Positions 8,401 to 16,218 of a stretch of DNA of 64,000 nucleotides are shown here, piece after piece. The notes below the pieces were generated by a model. That model did not search any database and was not told the DNA's origin. It saw nothing but the letters and a program-made list of their open reading frames with translations. This stretch comes from Ruminococcus sp. (GTDB lineage: Bacteria; Bacillota_A; Clostridia; Oscillospirales; Ruminococcaceae). The number at the start of each line of letters is the position of its first letter. The first letter of the stretch is position 1. The translations under genes were made by a program, and so were the position numbers. Location of the stretch: NCBI RefSeq assembly GCF_016283395.1, contig NZ_JAEEMU010000034.1:124001-188000 (forward strand), given 5' to 3'.

Positions 8401-11400
8401 CAGTTTGCAGACTTTTTCAATGAAGGTAATGAGGATGATTTTATAAAGATCATCAATATATCAGGCTGGAGCAGATGGATCCCTAAATCGCTTAACACTA
8501 TTACGATCACTGGCGGTGAAAGGATACCAAATTATGCTTTCTGTAATATAAGAAGCGTTAAGAAGATCAATGTTCCGAAGACTGTAAAAACATTCGGTAA
8601 TTATTCATTTGCTGATTGCTATTCTCTTGAAGAAGCTTGTATTCCTGAGGGAGTTGTAAGCATAGGCAATTACGCATTCAACAATTGTAACAATAAAGCA
8701 TTCAAGGCCATATATTTCCCGTCAACTCTTATTTCTGTCGGAAGTTATGCTTTTTCAGGATGTATTTATGTTACAGGCATTACAGTTCCGAAAACTGTTA
8801 AAACACTCGGTGATTATGTATTCAATAATTGTTCTTCGATCAAAACTGCTGTTGTAAACGGTGGTGCAGACGGTATTGGTGCACATATTTTCAGCGAATG
8901 CAGATCCCTTGCTGAACTTACACTTCCTTTTGCAGGCTTTAGTGCAGCTACAGCGGATGATTCTGCTAATACGAGCTATGTTGTAGATTACTTCAATAAT
9001 GGTAATGATAGTGATTATTATAAGATAATAAATGCATCAGGCTGGAGTAGGTGGATTCCTAAGGCACTCAAGAAGATAACCATTACAAGCGGTAAAAGAA
9101 TTTCAGATTATGCATTCTATCGCTTCAAAGGTGTTGAATCCATCATCATTCCTAAGGGAATAACAGAGATAGGCGTTTATGCATTTTCAGAATGTTCGTC
9201 TCTTAAAGACGCTTATATGCCCGAGGGCGTAAAGAGCATAGGAGATTATTCATTCAGCTACTGCAGCAGTACAGCATTCAAGAAGATAAATTTCCCGTCT
9301 ACTATTACTACTATAGGAAGTCACGCTTTCGTGGGATGTAACGGACTTATAAGCATCGTTGTTCCCGAAACTGTAACTACTATCGGTGATTATGCTTTCA
9401 GTAACTGTAATTTGCTTGAAAAGGCTGAGATCAGGGGCGGTAAAGACAGTATAGGTGCATTCATGTTTAACGAATGCCGATCAATTAAAGATATCACACT
9501 TCCTTTTGCAGGTTTCTCACTTGCAGGTGTAAACGCAGAAAACAGTACCCAGTATGTTGTTGACTACTTTAACGGTGGTAACGAAGATGATTATTATAAG
9601 ATAATAAACGCATCAGGCTGGAGCAGATGGATCCCTAAGTCTCTCAAGAAGATAACAATTCTCGGCGGTGACAGGATACCTCATTATGCATTCCACCTTT
9701 TCAGAGGTGTCGAGTCGATCGTTATTCCTGGAACAATTCCTGAAATAGGCAATCATGCATATGAGAATTGCAACTCACTGACTACTGCTTATATACCTGA
9801 AGGTGTAGTATCTATCGGTGAGTATGCGTTCAGTAATTGCAGCAGTGCGGATTTAAAGAAAATAGAGTTCCCATCTACACTGACAATTATCGGAAACTAC
9901 AGTTTCTCTGGATGCAGCGGACTTACAGACCTTTATATCCCTGAAACACTTAAAACTATCGGAACAGGCAGTTTCTCAGGCTGTACAGGACTGACAAATG
10001 TATCAGTTCCGGAGACAGTGGTTTCTATGGGGGATTATGTATTCAGTAATTGTTCAAATCTGAAATCAGCTGAAATCCTTGGCGCAGATACTACAATAGG
10101 CGCATTTACGTTCAGTGAATGTAATTCACTTGTAGAAATGACACTTCCTTTTGCAGGTTTCTCACTTAAAGGTGTAAATGAAGAAAACAGCACTCAGTAT
10201 GTTGTAGATTATTTCAATAATGGTAATGATTCTGATTATTATAAAATAATCAATCCGTCAGGCTGGAGCAGATGGATCCCTAAGTCTCTCAAGAAGATAA
10301 CAATTCTCGGCGGTGACAGGATACCTAATTATGCATTTCAGCACTTAAGCAGTGTTGAGTCTGTAATTATTCCGGGAACTGTAAAGGAAATAGGCAATCA
10401 TTCATATGAAAACTGTACATCAATGACCAGCATTTATATTCCTGAGGGAGTTCTATCTGTTGGTGAGTATGCTTTCAATAATTGCAGTAATGCGTCTATA
10501 ACTGATATCAAATTCCCGAAAACTCTTGAAGTGCTCGGAAACTATGCTTTCACAGGCTGTACAAGTCTCAAAAAAGTATCAGTTCCAAAGACTGTTACAA
10601 CGATCTGTGATTACGTATTCAACAACTGCTCAAAAATTGAGACAGCTGAGATACTCGGCGCAGATACAATCATAGGTTCACATATATTCAGTGAATGTAA
10701 GTCACTTAAAGAAATGACTATACCGTTTGCAGGCTTCTCCCTTGAGAAGGTAAATGCAGATGGCAGCATTCAGTATGTTGTAGATTACTTCAACAATGGT
10801 AACGATACTGATTATTATAAGATAATAAACGCATCAGGCTGGAGCAGATGGATACCTAAAGCTCTTAAGAAGATAACTGTACTTGGCGGAAATAAGATAC
10901 CTGCTTATGCATTTTATCGTTTCAGAGACGTTACAGATATCGTAATTCCTGATGATATCACTTATATCGGAGATCATGCTTTTGCTGAATGTGCATCACT
11001 GAAGAGCGCACCGATGCCGGCTTCACTTAATACCATAGGCACATATGCATTTGAAAACTGCAGCAGTACAGCTTTCAAGGGCGTTGATTTCCCTGAATCA
11101 CTGATATCCATAGGCGGCTATGCATTTTCAAATTGTAACGAACTGACCAGCATCAAGGTACCAAAAACTGTTCAGAATATCGGTGATTATGTATTCAACA
11201 GCTGTGATAAGCTTGCAAAGGCTGAGATATATGGCGGTGATAACGGTATCGGCAGTCACATTTTCAGTGAATGCTGTTCACTTGAAACACTTACACTTCC
11301 TTTTGCTGGATTCAGTCTCGATGCTGTCAACAAAGACGGCAGTACTCAGTATGTTGTAGATTACTTCAATAATGGTTACGATACTGATTATTATAAGATA

Positions 11401-13356
11401 ATAAATGCATCAGGCTGGAGCAGATGGATTCCTAAATCATTAAAAACTATCAATATCGTAGGCGGAAAGCGCATCCCTAATTATGCATTCTATCGTTTCA
11501 GCGGTGTTGAGACTATAAATGTTCCTGATGAGATCGTTTCTTTCGGAGTTCATTCATTTGAAGAGTGTGCATCATTGAAAAGTGCACCTATGCCTGAATC
11601 ACTTGTAAATATTTGCGATGCGGCATTCAGGAACTGCAGCTCTGCTGATTTTACAGAAATTGAATTCGCTGAAAATGTTGAATCGATAGGCGCTTATGCG
11701 TTTGCAAACTGCAATAGTCTTGTAAGCGTAACAATTCCCGAAACAGTAATAAATGTTGGCGAAAGAGCATTTGAGAGCTGCAGTTCACTAAAAACAGCTG
11801 AGCTTCGTGGAAGTACGAAAAATATAGGTTCATATGTATTCAATAACTGTAAGTCTATCGAAAGCCTTGTTCTTCCGTTCATAGGTTCGTCGCTTACTAT
11901 AGCCAATACGGACGGAAGTGTTTATCAGTTATCAGACTTATTCCTTGACGGAAACGATGAAGATTTCTATAAGATAATCAATGCATCTGGCTGGAGCAGA
12001 TGGATACCAAAATCACTTACAAATGTTACTGTAGACGGCGGTAAAAAGATACCTAAGTATGCATTCTACAGAATGGCCGGCATAGAAGATGTTTACCTTC
12101 CTAAGACAATTACAACAATTGCGGATGATTCATTTGACGGCTGCACAGGCATACAGAATGTATTCTATCCAAGCACAAGAGCAGACTGGGAGAAAAATGT
12201 TACTATCGGAGTAAATAATGAAGCAATCGACGGTAAGGTAAGATTCCTTGGTGAGGACTATTTTACAACCACTACAACTTCCGGTACGACCGTAACAACG
12301 ACTACCACAACATCATCAACTTCAACAACTTCTAAGACAACTACAACAAGTAAGACTACAACAAGTAAGACTACAACATCATCTACATCAACAACATCAA
12401 AGGCTACTTCGACTACAAGTAAGACTACAACATCATCTACATCAACAACATCAAAGGCTACTTCGACTACAAGTAAGACTACAACATCATCTACATCAAC
12501 AACATCAAAGGCTACTTCGACTACAAGTAAGACTACTACATCCACAACTCCAACAACATCAAAGGCTACTTCGACTACAAGTAAGACTACTACATCCACA
12601 ACTCCAACAACATCAAAGACTACTTCGACTACAAGTAAGACTACTACATCCACAACTCCAACAACATCAAAGGCTACTTCGACTACAAGTAAGACTACTA
12701 CATTCACAACTTTTACAACATCAAAGGCTACTTCGACTACAAGTAAGACTACTACATCCACAACTCCAACAACATCAAAGGCTACTTCGACTACAAGTAA
12801 GACTACTACATTCACAACTCCAACAACATCAAAGACTACATCTACAACCTCAACAATATCCACTACTACAAGCACCACAACTACTACATCAACTGCTACA
12901 ACTTCTGAAACTTCAGAGATTACAACAAACTCTACATCAACAACATCTGAAACAACAGAAACTACCACAACAACTTCCACATCAACAACCGCTGAAAATT
13001 CAGAAACAACTACAACATCATCCACCACTTTATCTACAACAACATCTTCTGAAACAACAAGCACAACCATAACTACCACACCCGAAGATAAAGGACCTAA
13101 GGTCGAATTTGGTGACGCTTCAGGCGATGGAAAGGTCGATGCAGTAGATGCAAGCATAATTCTTATGATATACGCTAAGAATTCAACTTCTAATTCGATT
13201 ACTTTAACGATCAATCAGAAAGAGGCATTTGACGTAAACGAAGACGGTAAGATAGACTCACTTGACGCTTCTTATATTCTTTGCTTCTATGCATTTATTT
13301 CTGTATCAAAGGATGAACCTATCACGTTGAAAATCTTCATGCTCGATAAGAAATAA
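5440..13356 (+). CDS. Giant modular LRR surface protein with Thr-rich linker and dockerin
   Basis: 2638 residues, start at ATG 5440 behind AAAGGAGGAA. Order: signal peptide (about 1-28); a beta-rich N-terminal region of about 720 residues with no family I recognise; BspA-type LRRs (about 755-2265) built as seven modules each closing with a GWSRWIPK motif; a Thr/Ser/Lys linker (about 2275-2548) with an 18-residue tandem repeat (TTSKTTTSSTSTTSKATS); and a C-terminal dockerin (about 2556-2638) with loops DASGDGKVDAVDAS and DVNEDGKIDSLDAS. The module period is exactly 576 bp except for one of 645 bp. It should be exported and docked on a scaffoldin, probably acting in adhesion or structure rather than catalysis. 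Its strand is opposite to the LRR genes to its left. Confidence 0.93.
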   Translation: MLKRVIAGALSAVICTSAILSSGNSCVTSIDPDSKNNESIDRVSNLDFESSNSLGNFITHAAEQDQTVKQLSNSGVGEGEYMVTGLDYDPATGKMAVTSTQPFDSKFIISFVDEESGELFISVEGIAEAGRLKRTEASVDTSRLGEFFLIKVQLFDGLNYPVGSAFVIKKFTKEVADIISKTTDDFEQDRIVNFDDDESNNFVVLSDDTVIAESSEGKNELVASDFDNNVFVFDNADDTVKNLKKGKFFYIQPSPESIISIAVEDVKVDGDKVTVSGNENIDDMLAFVKFESHSDPRDAVLDMETADEGIVRTDTDFEETGVMTFDMAQYLLSYSGSTSESLSLSGSVPLGTSGISLGAEVGVSFTQSFEFYKDWGYTYAYYELKNEYSFSVTLGVDNGDNSVLKNLGSKDCEPRIGSVVIPTGIPGATVKISLDFVLELEGALSVTFSGTSTYGFQYDTDEGMERIDKSEQNSKGVTVKLEGEAFVGLKLSASLDALDLGFIQLLEFSLYGKIGLDIKGSLEVSYANNGQSRSFSNTAFVCFDTTGDTKHACDTCLKGDVSFVVSVGVEFKCLKIVDIDFEIASFSIKLFDWYLSLDNLGLLAGAAGLPASWVFAAGLASFGIGSCPNVAYKTTFNVTATNSESNTFTPNVEIIVDDAVSTGVVSGSNAVVYCKSGSHTADIYINGEKVKRTTFHINGKTKTLNYSFDLSEDNNYSPSGENGYDGPPIVTTTATTNNVKRNITTAKAPDPNHYCVESGSLGEHIMYMLYPTGYLYIYGHGEMYDFDYSPFKKPSMIKNVIIENTGNEKDGKIITSIGNNVFVDCSNMISINLPQTIKHIGKSAFRSCSSLSIITYDEYDYENKKIIKVEIPEGKLIMPKAITDVEESAFNGCASFTDIVIPKTITELAPYVFSGCAGIEAIKVPDNIIKINDCVFSNCTSLKTAVINDSVESIGHHIFSGCASIEDITMPYAGNSLEEVNAEDSTDQFADFFNEGNEDDFIKIINISGWSRWIPKSLNTITITGGERIPNYAFCNIRSVKKINVPKTVKTFGNYSFADCYSLEEACIPEGVVSIGNYAFNNCNNKAFKAIYFPSTLISVGSYAFSGCIYVTGITVPKTVKTLGDYVFNNCSSIKTAVVNGGADGIGAHIFSECRSLAELTLPFAGFSAATADDSANTSYVVDYFNNGNDSDYYKIINASGWSRWIPKALKKITITSGKRISDYAFYRFKGVESIIIPKGITEIGVYAFSECSSLKDAYMPEGVKSIGDYSFSYCSSTAFKKINFPSTITTIGSHAFVGCNGLISIVVPETVTTIGDYAFSNCNLLEKAEIRGGKDSIGAFMFNECRSIKDITLPFAGFSLAGVNAENSTQYVVDYFNGGNEDDYYKIINASGWSRWIPKSLKKITILGGDRIPHYAFHLFRGVESIVIPGTIPEIGNHAYENCNSLTTAYIPEGVVSIGEYAFSNCSSADLKKIEFPSTLTIIGNYSFSGCSGLTDLYIPETLKTIGTGSFSGCTGLTNVSVPETVVSMGDYVFSNCSNLKSAEILGADTTIGAFTFSECNSLVEMTLPFAGFSLKGVNEENSTQYVVDYFNNGNDSDYYKIINPSGWSRWIPKSLKKITILGGDRIPNYAFQHLSSVESVIIPGTVKEIGNHSYENCTSMTSIYIPEGVLSVGEYAFNNCSNASITDIKFPKTLEVLGNYAFTGCTSLKKVSVPKTVTTICDYVFNNCSKIETAEILGADTIIGSHIFSECKSLKEMTIPFAGFSLEKVNADGSIQYVVDYFNNGNDTDYYKIINASGWSRWIPKALKKITVLGGNKIPAYAFYRFRDVTDIVIPDDITYIGDHAFAECASLKSAPMPASLNTIGTYAFENCSSTAFKGVDFPESLISIGGYAFSNCNELTSIKVPKTVQNIGDYVFNSCDKLAKAEIYGGDNGIGSHIFSECCSLETLTLPFAGFSLDAVNKDGSTQYVVDYFNNGYDTDYYKIINASGWSRWIPKSLKTINIVGGKRIPNYAFYRFSGVETINVPDEIVSFGVHSFEECASLKSAPMPESLVNICDAAFRNCSSADFTEIEFAENVESIGAYAFANCNSLVSVTIPETVINVGERAFESCSSLKTAELRGSTKNIGSYVFNNCKSIESLVLPFIGSSLTIANTDGSVYQLSDLFLDGNDEDFYKIINASGWSRWIPKSLTNVTVDGGKKIPKYAFYRMAGIEDVYLPKTITTIADDSFDGCTGIQNVFYPSTRADWEKNVTIGVNNEAIDGKVRFLGEDYFTTTTTSGTTVTTTTTTSSTSTTSKTTTTSKTTTSKTTTSSTSTTSKATSTTSKTTTSSTSTTSKATSTTSKTTTSSTSTTSKATSTTSKTTTSTTPTTSKATSTTSKTTTSTTPTTSKTTSTTSKTTTSTTPTTSKATSTTSKTTTFTTFTTSKATSTTSKTTTSTTPTTSKATSTTSKTTTFTTPTTSKTTSTTSTISTTTSTTTTTSTATTSETSEITTNSTSTTSETTETTTTTSTSTTAENSETTTTSSTTLSTTTSSETTSTTITTTPEDKGPKVEFGDASGDGKVDAVDASIILMIYAKNSTSNSITLTINQKEAFDVNEDGKIDSLDASYILCFYAFISVSKDEPITLKIFMLDKK
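8464..12010 (+). repeat. Seven 576-bp (192-residue) coding modules
   Basis: GGCTGG of the GWSRWIPK motif occurs at 8464, 9040, 9616, 10261, 10837, 11413 and 11989. The spacing is 576, 576, 645, 576, 576 and 576 bp. The one longer interval equals 576 plus 69, which is exactly one extra 23-residue LRR unit. Confidence 0.95.
12360..12845 (+). repeat. 54-bp tandem repeat encoding an 18-residue Thr-rich linker unit
   Basis: The string AAGGCTACTTCGACTACAAG recurs with its GGCT at 12402, 12456, 12510 and 12564 and continues with small variations to about 12840. The period is 54 bp. It encodes TTSKATSTTSKTTTS-type sequence of the linker, so it is a coding repeat, not a CRISPR array. Confidence 0.9.
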
Positions 13357-13459
13357 TGTCACCACGTTACAGTAAAAATGGCATTCCTTTATGAATAATG
13401 TCATTAAGCTAAAGAAAAGAAAAATAGTCACAGGAATCAATTGCCCCGCCCCCCTGTCA

Positions 13460-14237
13460 AGTAGACAGCGTAAAAAACAAAAATATTCTATTTTGTAACC
13501 AAAAGCAGTCTGTGCAATTTGTGCAGGCTGCTTTGTTGTTAGCGGTAATTGTCAAGCACCTTTTGGAGTGAGGAGCGGAGCGACGAATGGAGAAAGGTGC
13601 TTGCTGCGGCCCCCACCGACTGGTCATGCAGCATACGCTTCATGGTACTCTATCGGTGCCATACAGTTCAACTTGGTCTGGTATCGCTTTGTATCCAGGA
13701 ATATATCTGCTGATAGGATACTCCATACTTCTCCATAGTAAGCCCGTAATTTTTGCCATTCTCAATACAGAATGATACTATTTCTATGCGTTCTTCCTTT
13801 GTGGTTTTTCTGCCTTTATTCATGGTAATTCTTCTTTCCGAGCGTGTGCGTTCCTTAAAGTCTTTACCACTATTATACCATGAAATCCATTGTTGTAATA
13901 GGCTCCTTGATCTGATTTTGTATTTAGCACAAATTTCGTTTAAACTTGATTTCAGTGAAAGGTATTCTTTCACTGCCTGAAGTTTGATTTCAACTGAATA
14001 TCTTCTATTTGATTTTTGAACCTTAACTGCATCGATACCTTCTGTCTTTGCTATCCTTACATATTGTCTTAAAGTTTCATGGTTTATTCCGTATTTTGGA
14101 GCTATTTGCTTACAGCCTCCATTTCCATTTAAAACATCCTGTACAGCTGCAATTCGTTCTTCATCTGTTAAGTTCCCTTTTGACATAAATTAACCCCCAT
14201 AGAGTTTTCACACTTTTTGTTTTTTCGTGTGTCTACT
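13460..14237 (-). mobile_element. Internally deleted IS3-family element (about 780 bp)
   Basis: Terminal inverted repeats of 24 bp lie at 13460-13483 and 14214-14237 (20 of 24 positions match, outer end AGTAGACA). Between them is an intact OrfA-like transposase gene whose end is joined directly to the last about 20 codons of an OrfB gene (reading KRYQTKLNCMAPIEYHEAYAA in another frame at 13630-13695). The catalytic DDE region is missing, so the element could move only with a transposase supplied in trans. No clear target duplication was seen. The left end carries two hairpins (about 13503-13533 and 13554-13602). Confidence 0.8.
13668..14186 (-). CDS. IS3-type transposase OrfA (helix-turn-helix), truncated at the deletion
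   Basis: 172 residues with two helix-turn-helix segments: LTDEERIAAVQDVLNGNGG through KYGINHETLRQYV, and VEIKLQAVKEYLSLKSSLNEIC. OrfA binds the IS ends and normally makes an OrfAB fusion by frameshifting. A third unit (KEERIEIVSFCIENGKNYGL through VSYQQIYSW) is followed by QSDTRPS, which is out-of-frame OrfB sequence created by the deletion. The protein alone cannot catalyse transposition but could act as a DNA-binding repressor of related elements. Confidence 0.85.
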   Translation of the reverse strand: MSKGNLTDEERIAAVQDVLNGNGGCKQIAPKYGINHETLRQYVRIAKTEGIDAVKVQKSNRRYSVEIKLQAVKEYLSLKSSLNEICAKYKIRSRSLLQQWISWYNSGKDFKERTRSERRITMNKGRKTTKEERIEIVSFCIENGKNYGLTMEKYGVSYQQIYSWIQSDTRPS

Positions 14238-14245
14238 CTATGGGG
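14195..14245. repeat. 11-bp perfect inverted repeat overlapping the IS right end
   Basis: CCCCATAGAGT (14195-14205) and ACTCTATGGGG (14235-14245) are perfect reverse complements enclosing the right terminal repeat and lying next to the orfA start. It may hide the orfA ribosome site in read-through transcripts. Confidence 0.6.
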
Positions 14246-14726
14246 ATTATATCACTAAGACGGCTTACTGAAATTAATAATGTGGAACAACCTTTCAGTG
14301 GGATTCGTGATCGGTTGTATTCAATTAGAAAATGGATCGATAATAACATATGCTAAAATAATGACATTGCTCCCTTAAAAATGGGAAAAACTGTTGAAAA
14401 ATATATGCAAGTTCGGGTCAATTCAATTGTGGAAAAACTGTGGAAAAATCATTTTATTCATCGCTTGAAATGACGATATATAGCCGAAAAGACTTTGTCA
14501 CTAATTGGGCTGCCGTGGCAGACAAACATAACTTTTATCATACGTTTTTTCCTCTCTGATTTGCTCAGTATTGCCGTATCTTGTGCGGTATATCGAAGCT
14601 TTTCTTTCCTGCTACCAATTTGGCAGAACGGGGTGAAAACTACAAAACGCGGCAAGTTTTAGCAAATTGCGGACGTCGTTAGTAGTAAAATAGTAGTAGA
14701 AATTGGGGTGTTTTATTACTAAGGAT
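14246..14726. other. Non-coding accessory DNA
   Basis: No supported gene. A 65-codon minus-strand frame (14458-14655) contains MIKVMFVCHG, resembling the start of low-molecular-weight protein tyrosine phosphatases, but the CxGNxCRS loop is missing. I treat it as chance or debris of a mobile element. Confidence 0.4.
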
Positions 14727-15182
14727 TTAGTGCTTGGAGACCGACCAGCGAGCTCCTTCTTCGCCGATCACTCCATTAAGAGCAAATCCATATTTTTCAA
14801 GTACTCTTTTTGAAGCAGTATTGTCTGAATCGATCTCCGCTTCAATAGCCGTAACCTCCAGATGTGCAAACGCCCACTCTAATACTGCTTTAACCGCTTC
14901 GGTTGCATAACCGTTGTTCTGATATGCTTCGGAGATCCCGTATCCGATTTCTGCAATGCCATCCGCAGAAAGCCCCTTGAAGCAGAGTTCACCGATATGT
15001 GTGCCGTCTTTCAGTTCGATCATCCATATCGCATACCAATCCCATTGATATGGATGTTCCAGACAGCCGTTCAGCATTTCTGTATAAGCAGCTTTCAGGA
15101 CATCCACAGTTTGCGCTTCAATGAAAGTTTTCATCATATCATGAGAAGCGGCATATATTTTCACTCTGTTTGTTTCAATCAT
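14727..15182 (-). CDS. GNAT-family N-acetyltransferase (RimJ/RimL-like)
   Basis: 151 residues. The core acetyl-CoA-binding motif is visible as IGYGISEAYQNNGYATEAVKAVLEWAF (about residues 83-110), with the Q/RxxGxA-type pyrophosphate loop as QNNGYA. The last motif, SDNTASKRVLEKYGF, is a RimL/RimJ signature. Such enzymes acetylate protein N-termini, amino acids or antibiotics; the substrate cannot be read from sequence. The C-terminus (GEEGARWSVSKH) is slightly short but the fold looks complete. It lies alone between mobile-element DNA and a broken DJ-1 gene. Confidence 0.85.
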   Translation of the reverse strand: MIETNRVKIYAASHDMMKTFIEAQTVDVLKAAYTEMLNGCLEHPYQWDWYAIWMIELKDGTHIGELCFKGLSADGIAEIGYGISEAYQNNGYATEAVKAVLEWAFAHLEVTAIEAEIDSDNTASKRVLEKYGFALNGVIGEEGARWSVSKH

Positions 15183-15267
15183 TTTGCTTTACTTCTCTGA
15201 TGCTGTTCTCCTACCATTCCATTATACCATAATACTTCCATTTCATCAAGTCAAAACAGGCAAAAAT

Positions 15268-15291
15268 TAGCGGCTCACTCGAAGTGAGCCG
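15268..15291. terminator. Stem-loop between GNAT and DJ-1 genes
   Basis: CGGCTCACT / AGTGAGCCG forms a 9-bp stem with a 3-base loop just after the end of the DJ-1 remnant. The same stem sequence occurs at 36078-36099 after an anti-sigma gene, so this is a recurrent terminator in the genome. Confidence 0.65.
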
Positions 15292-15309
15292 AATAGGAAA
15301 ACTAACTAT

Positions 15310-15830
15310 TCAGAATCCCATAGCAGTCTTTGTTTTCTGCATTTGTTCTGCCTCCACCAGTTCTTCCAGCAGTAGAAATGCCACCGCCGGTCCGGTCTGC
15401 GGACAGTATGAGGTGATGATATTCCCAGTCCTTACTACCGGCTCATTCACAACGATCGCACCATATTCTGCGAGCTGTTTCTGTCTGTGATCGTTGTTCA
15501 GATGATAAGTAGTAGCCCTTTTGCTGTTCAATATGCCGCTGTTTCCAAGTGCAAGTGCTGCAACGCAGATTGTGGCAATCAGTTTGCCACGGTCGTTGAA
15601 TTCGTTGATGAGCCTTACTGCCTGCTCTGAAAAAGCGTCTTCATAGAATCCATATTCTTCAAACCCGCCGGGAATCGCAAGAGCATCATAATCGTCAATG
15701 TAAACTTCATCAAGTATAATATATATCTGGATATCATTTACCGCGGGATATTTTACTGCACTTGTTTATCCTTTATAAGCTATTCCTGCGGTGTGAAAGC
15801 CTAACCGAATGAATTCGTGACAGGAGATAT
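15310..15830 (-). pseudogene. DJ-1/PfpI family protein, broken 5' half
   Basis: From about 15770 down to the stop at 15310 the minus strand reads an intact C-terminal DJ-1/PfpI core: DDYDALAIPGGFEEYGFYED, then LIATICVAALALGNSGIL with Cys in the nucleophile-elbow position, then the GNIITSYCPQTGPAVAFLLLE tail. Upstream, the frame meets a TAA at about 15780, while N-terminal-like sequence (GFHTAGIAYKG) continues in another frame up to about 15830. The first part of the gene is lost. The only in-frame ATG (15531) would start after the active-site strand. The family includes glyoxalases, deglycases and proteases; no function is expected here. Confidence 0.75.
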
Positions 15831-15883
15831 TTCAACGATTTTATACATCTATGATGAAATTTTAATACTTAACATTTTGTCTA

Positions 15884-15912
15884 TTGACAGATATAATGAT
15901 AGAAGATATAAT
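15884..15912 (+). promoter_or_regulatory. Promoter upstream of the unknown block
   Basis: TTGACA at 15884-15889, a 17-base spacer and TATAAT at 15907-15912. It faces the genes at 16107-18547 and leaves a leader of about 300 bases. Confidence 0.7.
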
Positions 15913-16106
15913 AAATATATCAATATGCAACAGAAACAAATGTTTATACTGTATATATTATAGTAAAAACGACGTATCGTATAATTGGGTTGGATTATAA
16001 GGAGATGTAATGTTTTTAACAAATGAAATAATTAAATAATCATAAACAATATGCTCAGAGAATAAGTATGCCAATTTCTTATTTCAATAAACAGGAGGAT
16101 AAAAAT

Positions 16107-16199
16107 ATAAATAAGAGAAATATCTATATCAATAAGTTAAGTTCGCAGATAGTAGAAATGGGTATTAACATCGATTGCAATATAAGGCGTTTGTGTTGA
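16107..16199 (+). CDS. Possible 30-residue peptide with AUA start
   Basis: A strong AGGAGGA (16093-16099) stands eight bases before ATA at 16107, which opens a 30-codon frame (INKRNIYINKLSSQIVEMG to CNIRRLC) ending 20 bp before the next gene. No ATG exists at the right distance. Either the rare AUA start is used, or this is a small gene whose start mutated from ATG. A second site (AAGGAGATGTA at about 15998) precedes an ATG with only nine codons. Both lie in the leader of the 16219 gene and might act as upstream ORFs. Confidence 0.4.
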   Translation: MNKRNIYINKLSSQIVEMGINIDCNIRRLC

Positions 16200-16218
16200 A
16201 CTGAAAAGAGGTGTGTAT

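Noticed and set aside
12360..12845. Regular 54-bp repeat as CRISPR array
   Set aside because: The whole array is an open coding frame with no unique spacers; it encodes a Thr-rich linker.
14458..14655. Low-molecular-weight phosphatase-like ORF (MIKVMFVCHG)
   Set aside because: The catalytic loop is missing after the first residues and the rest is unrelated; no start signal.
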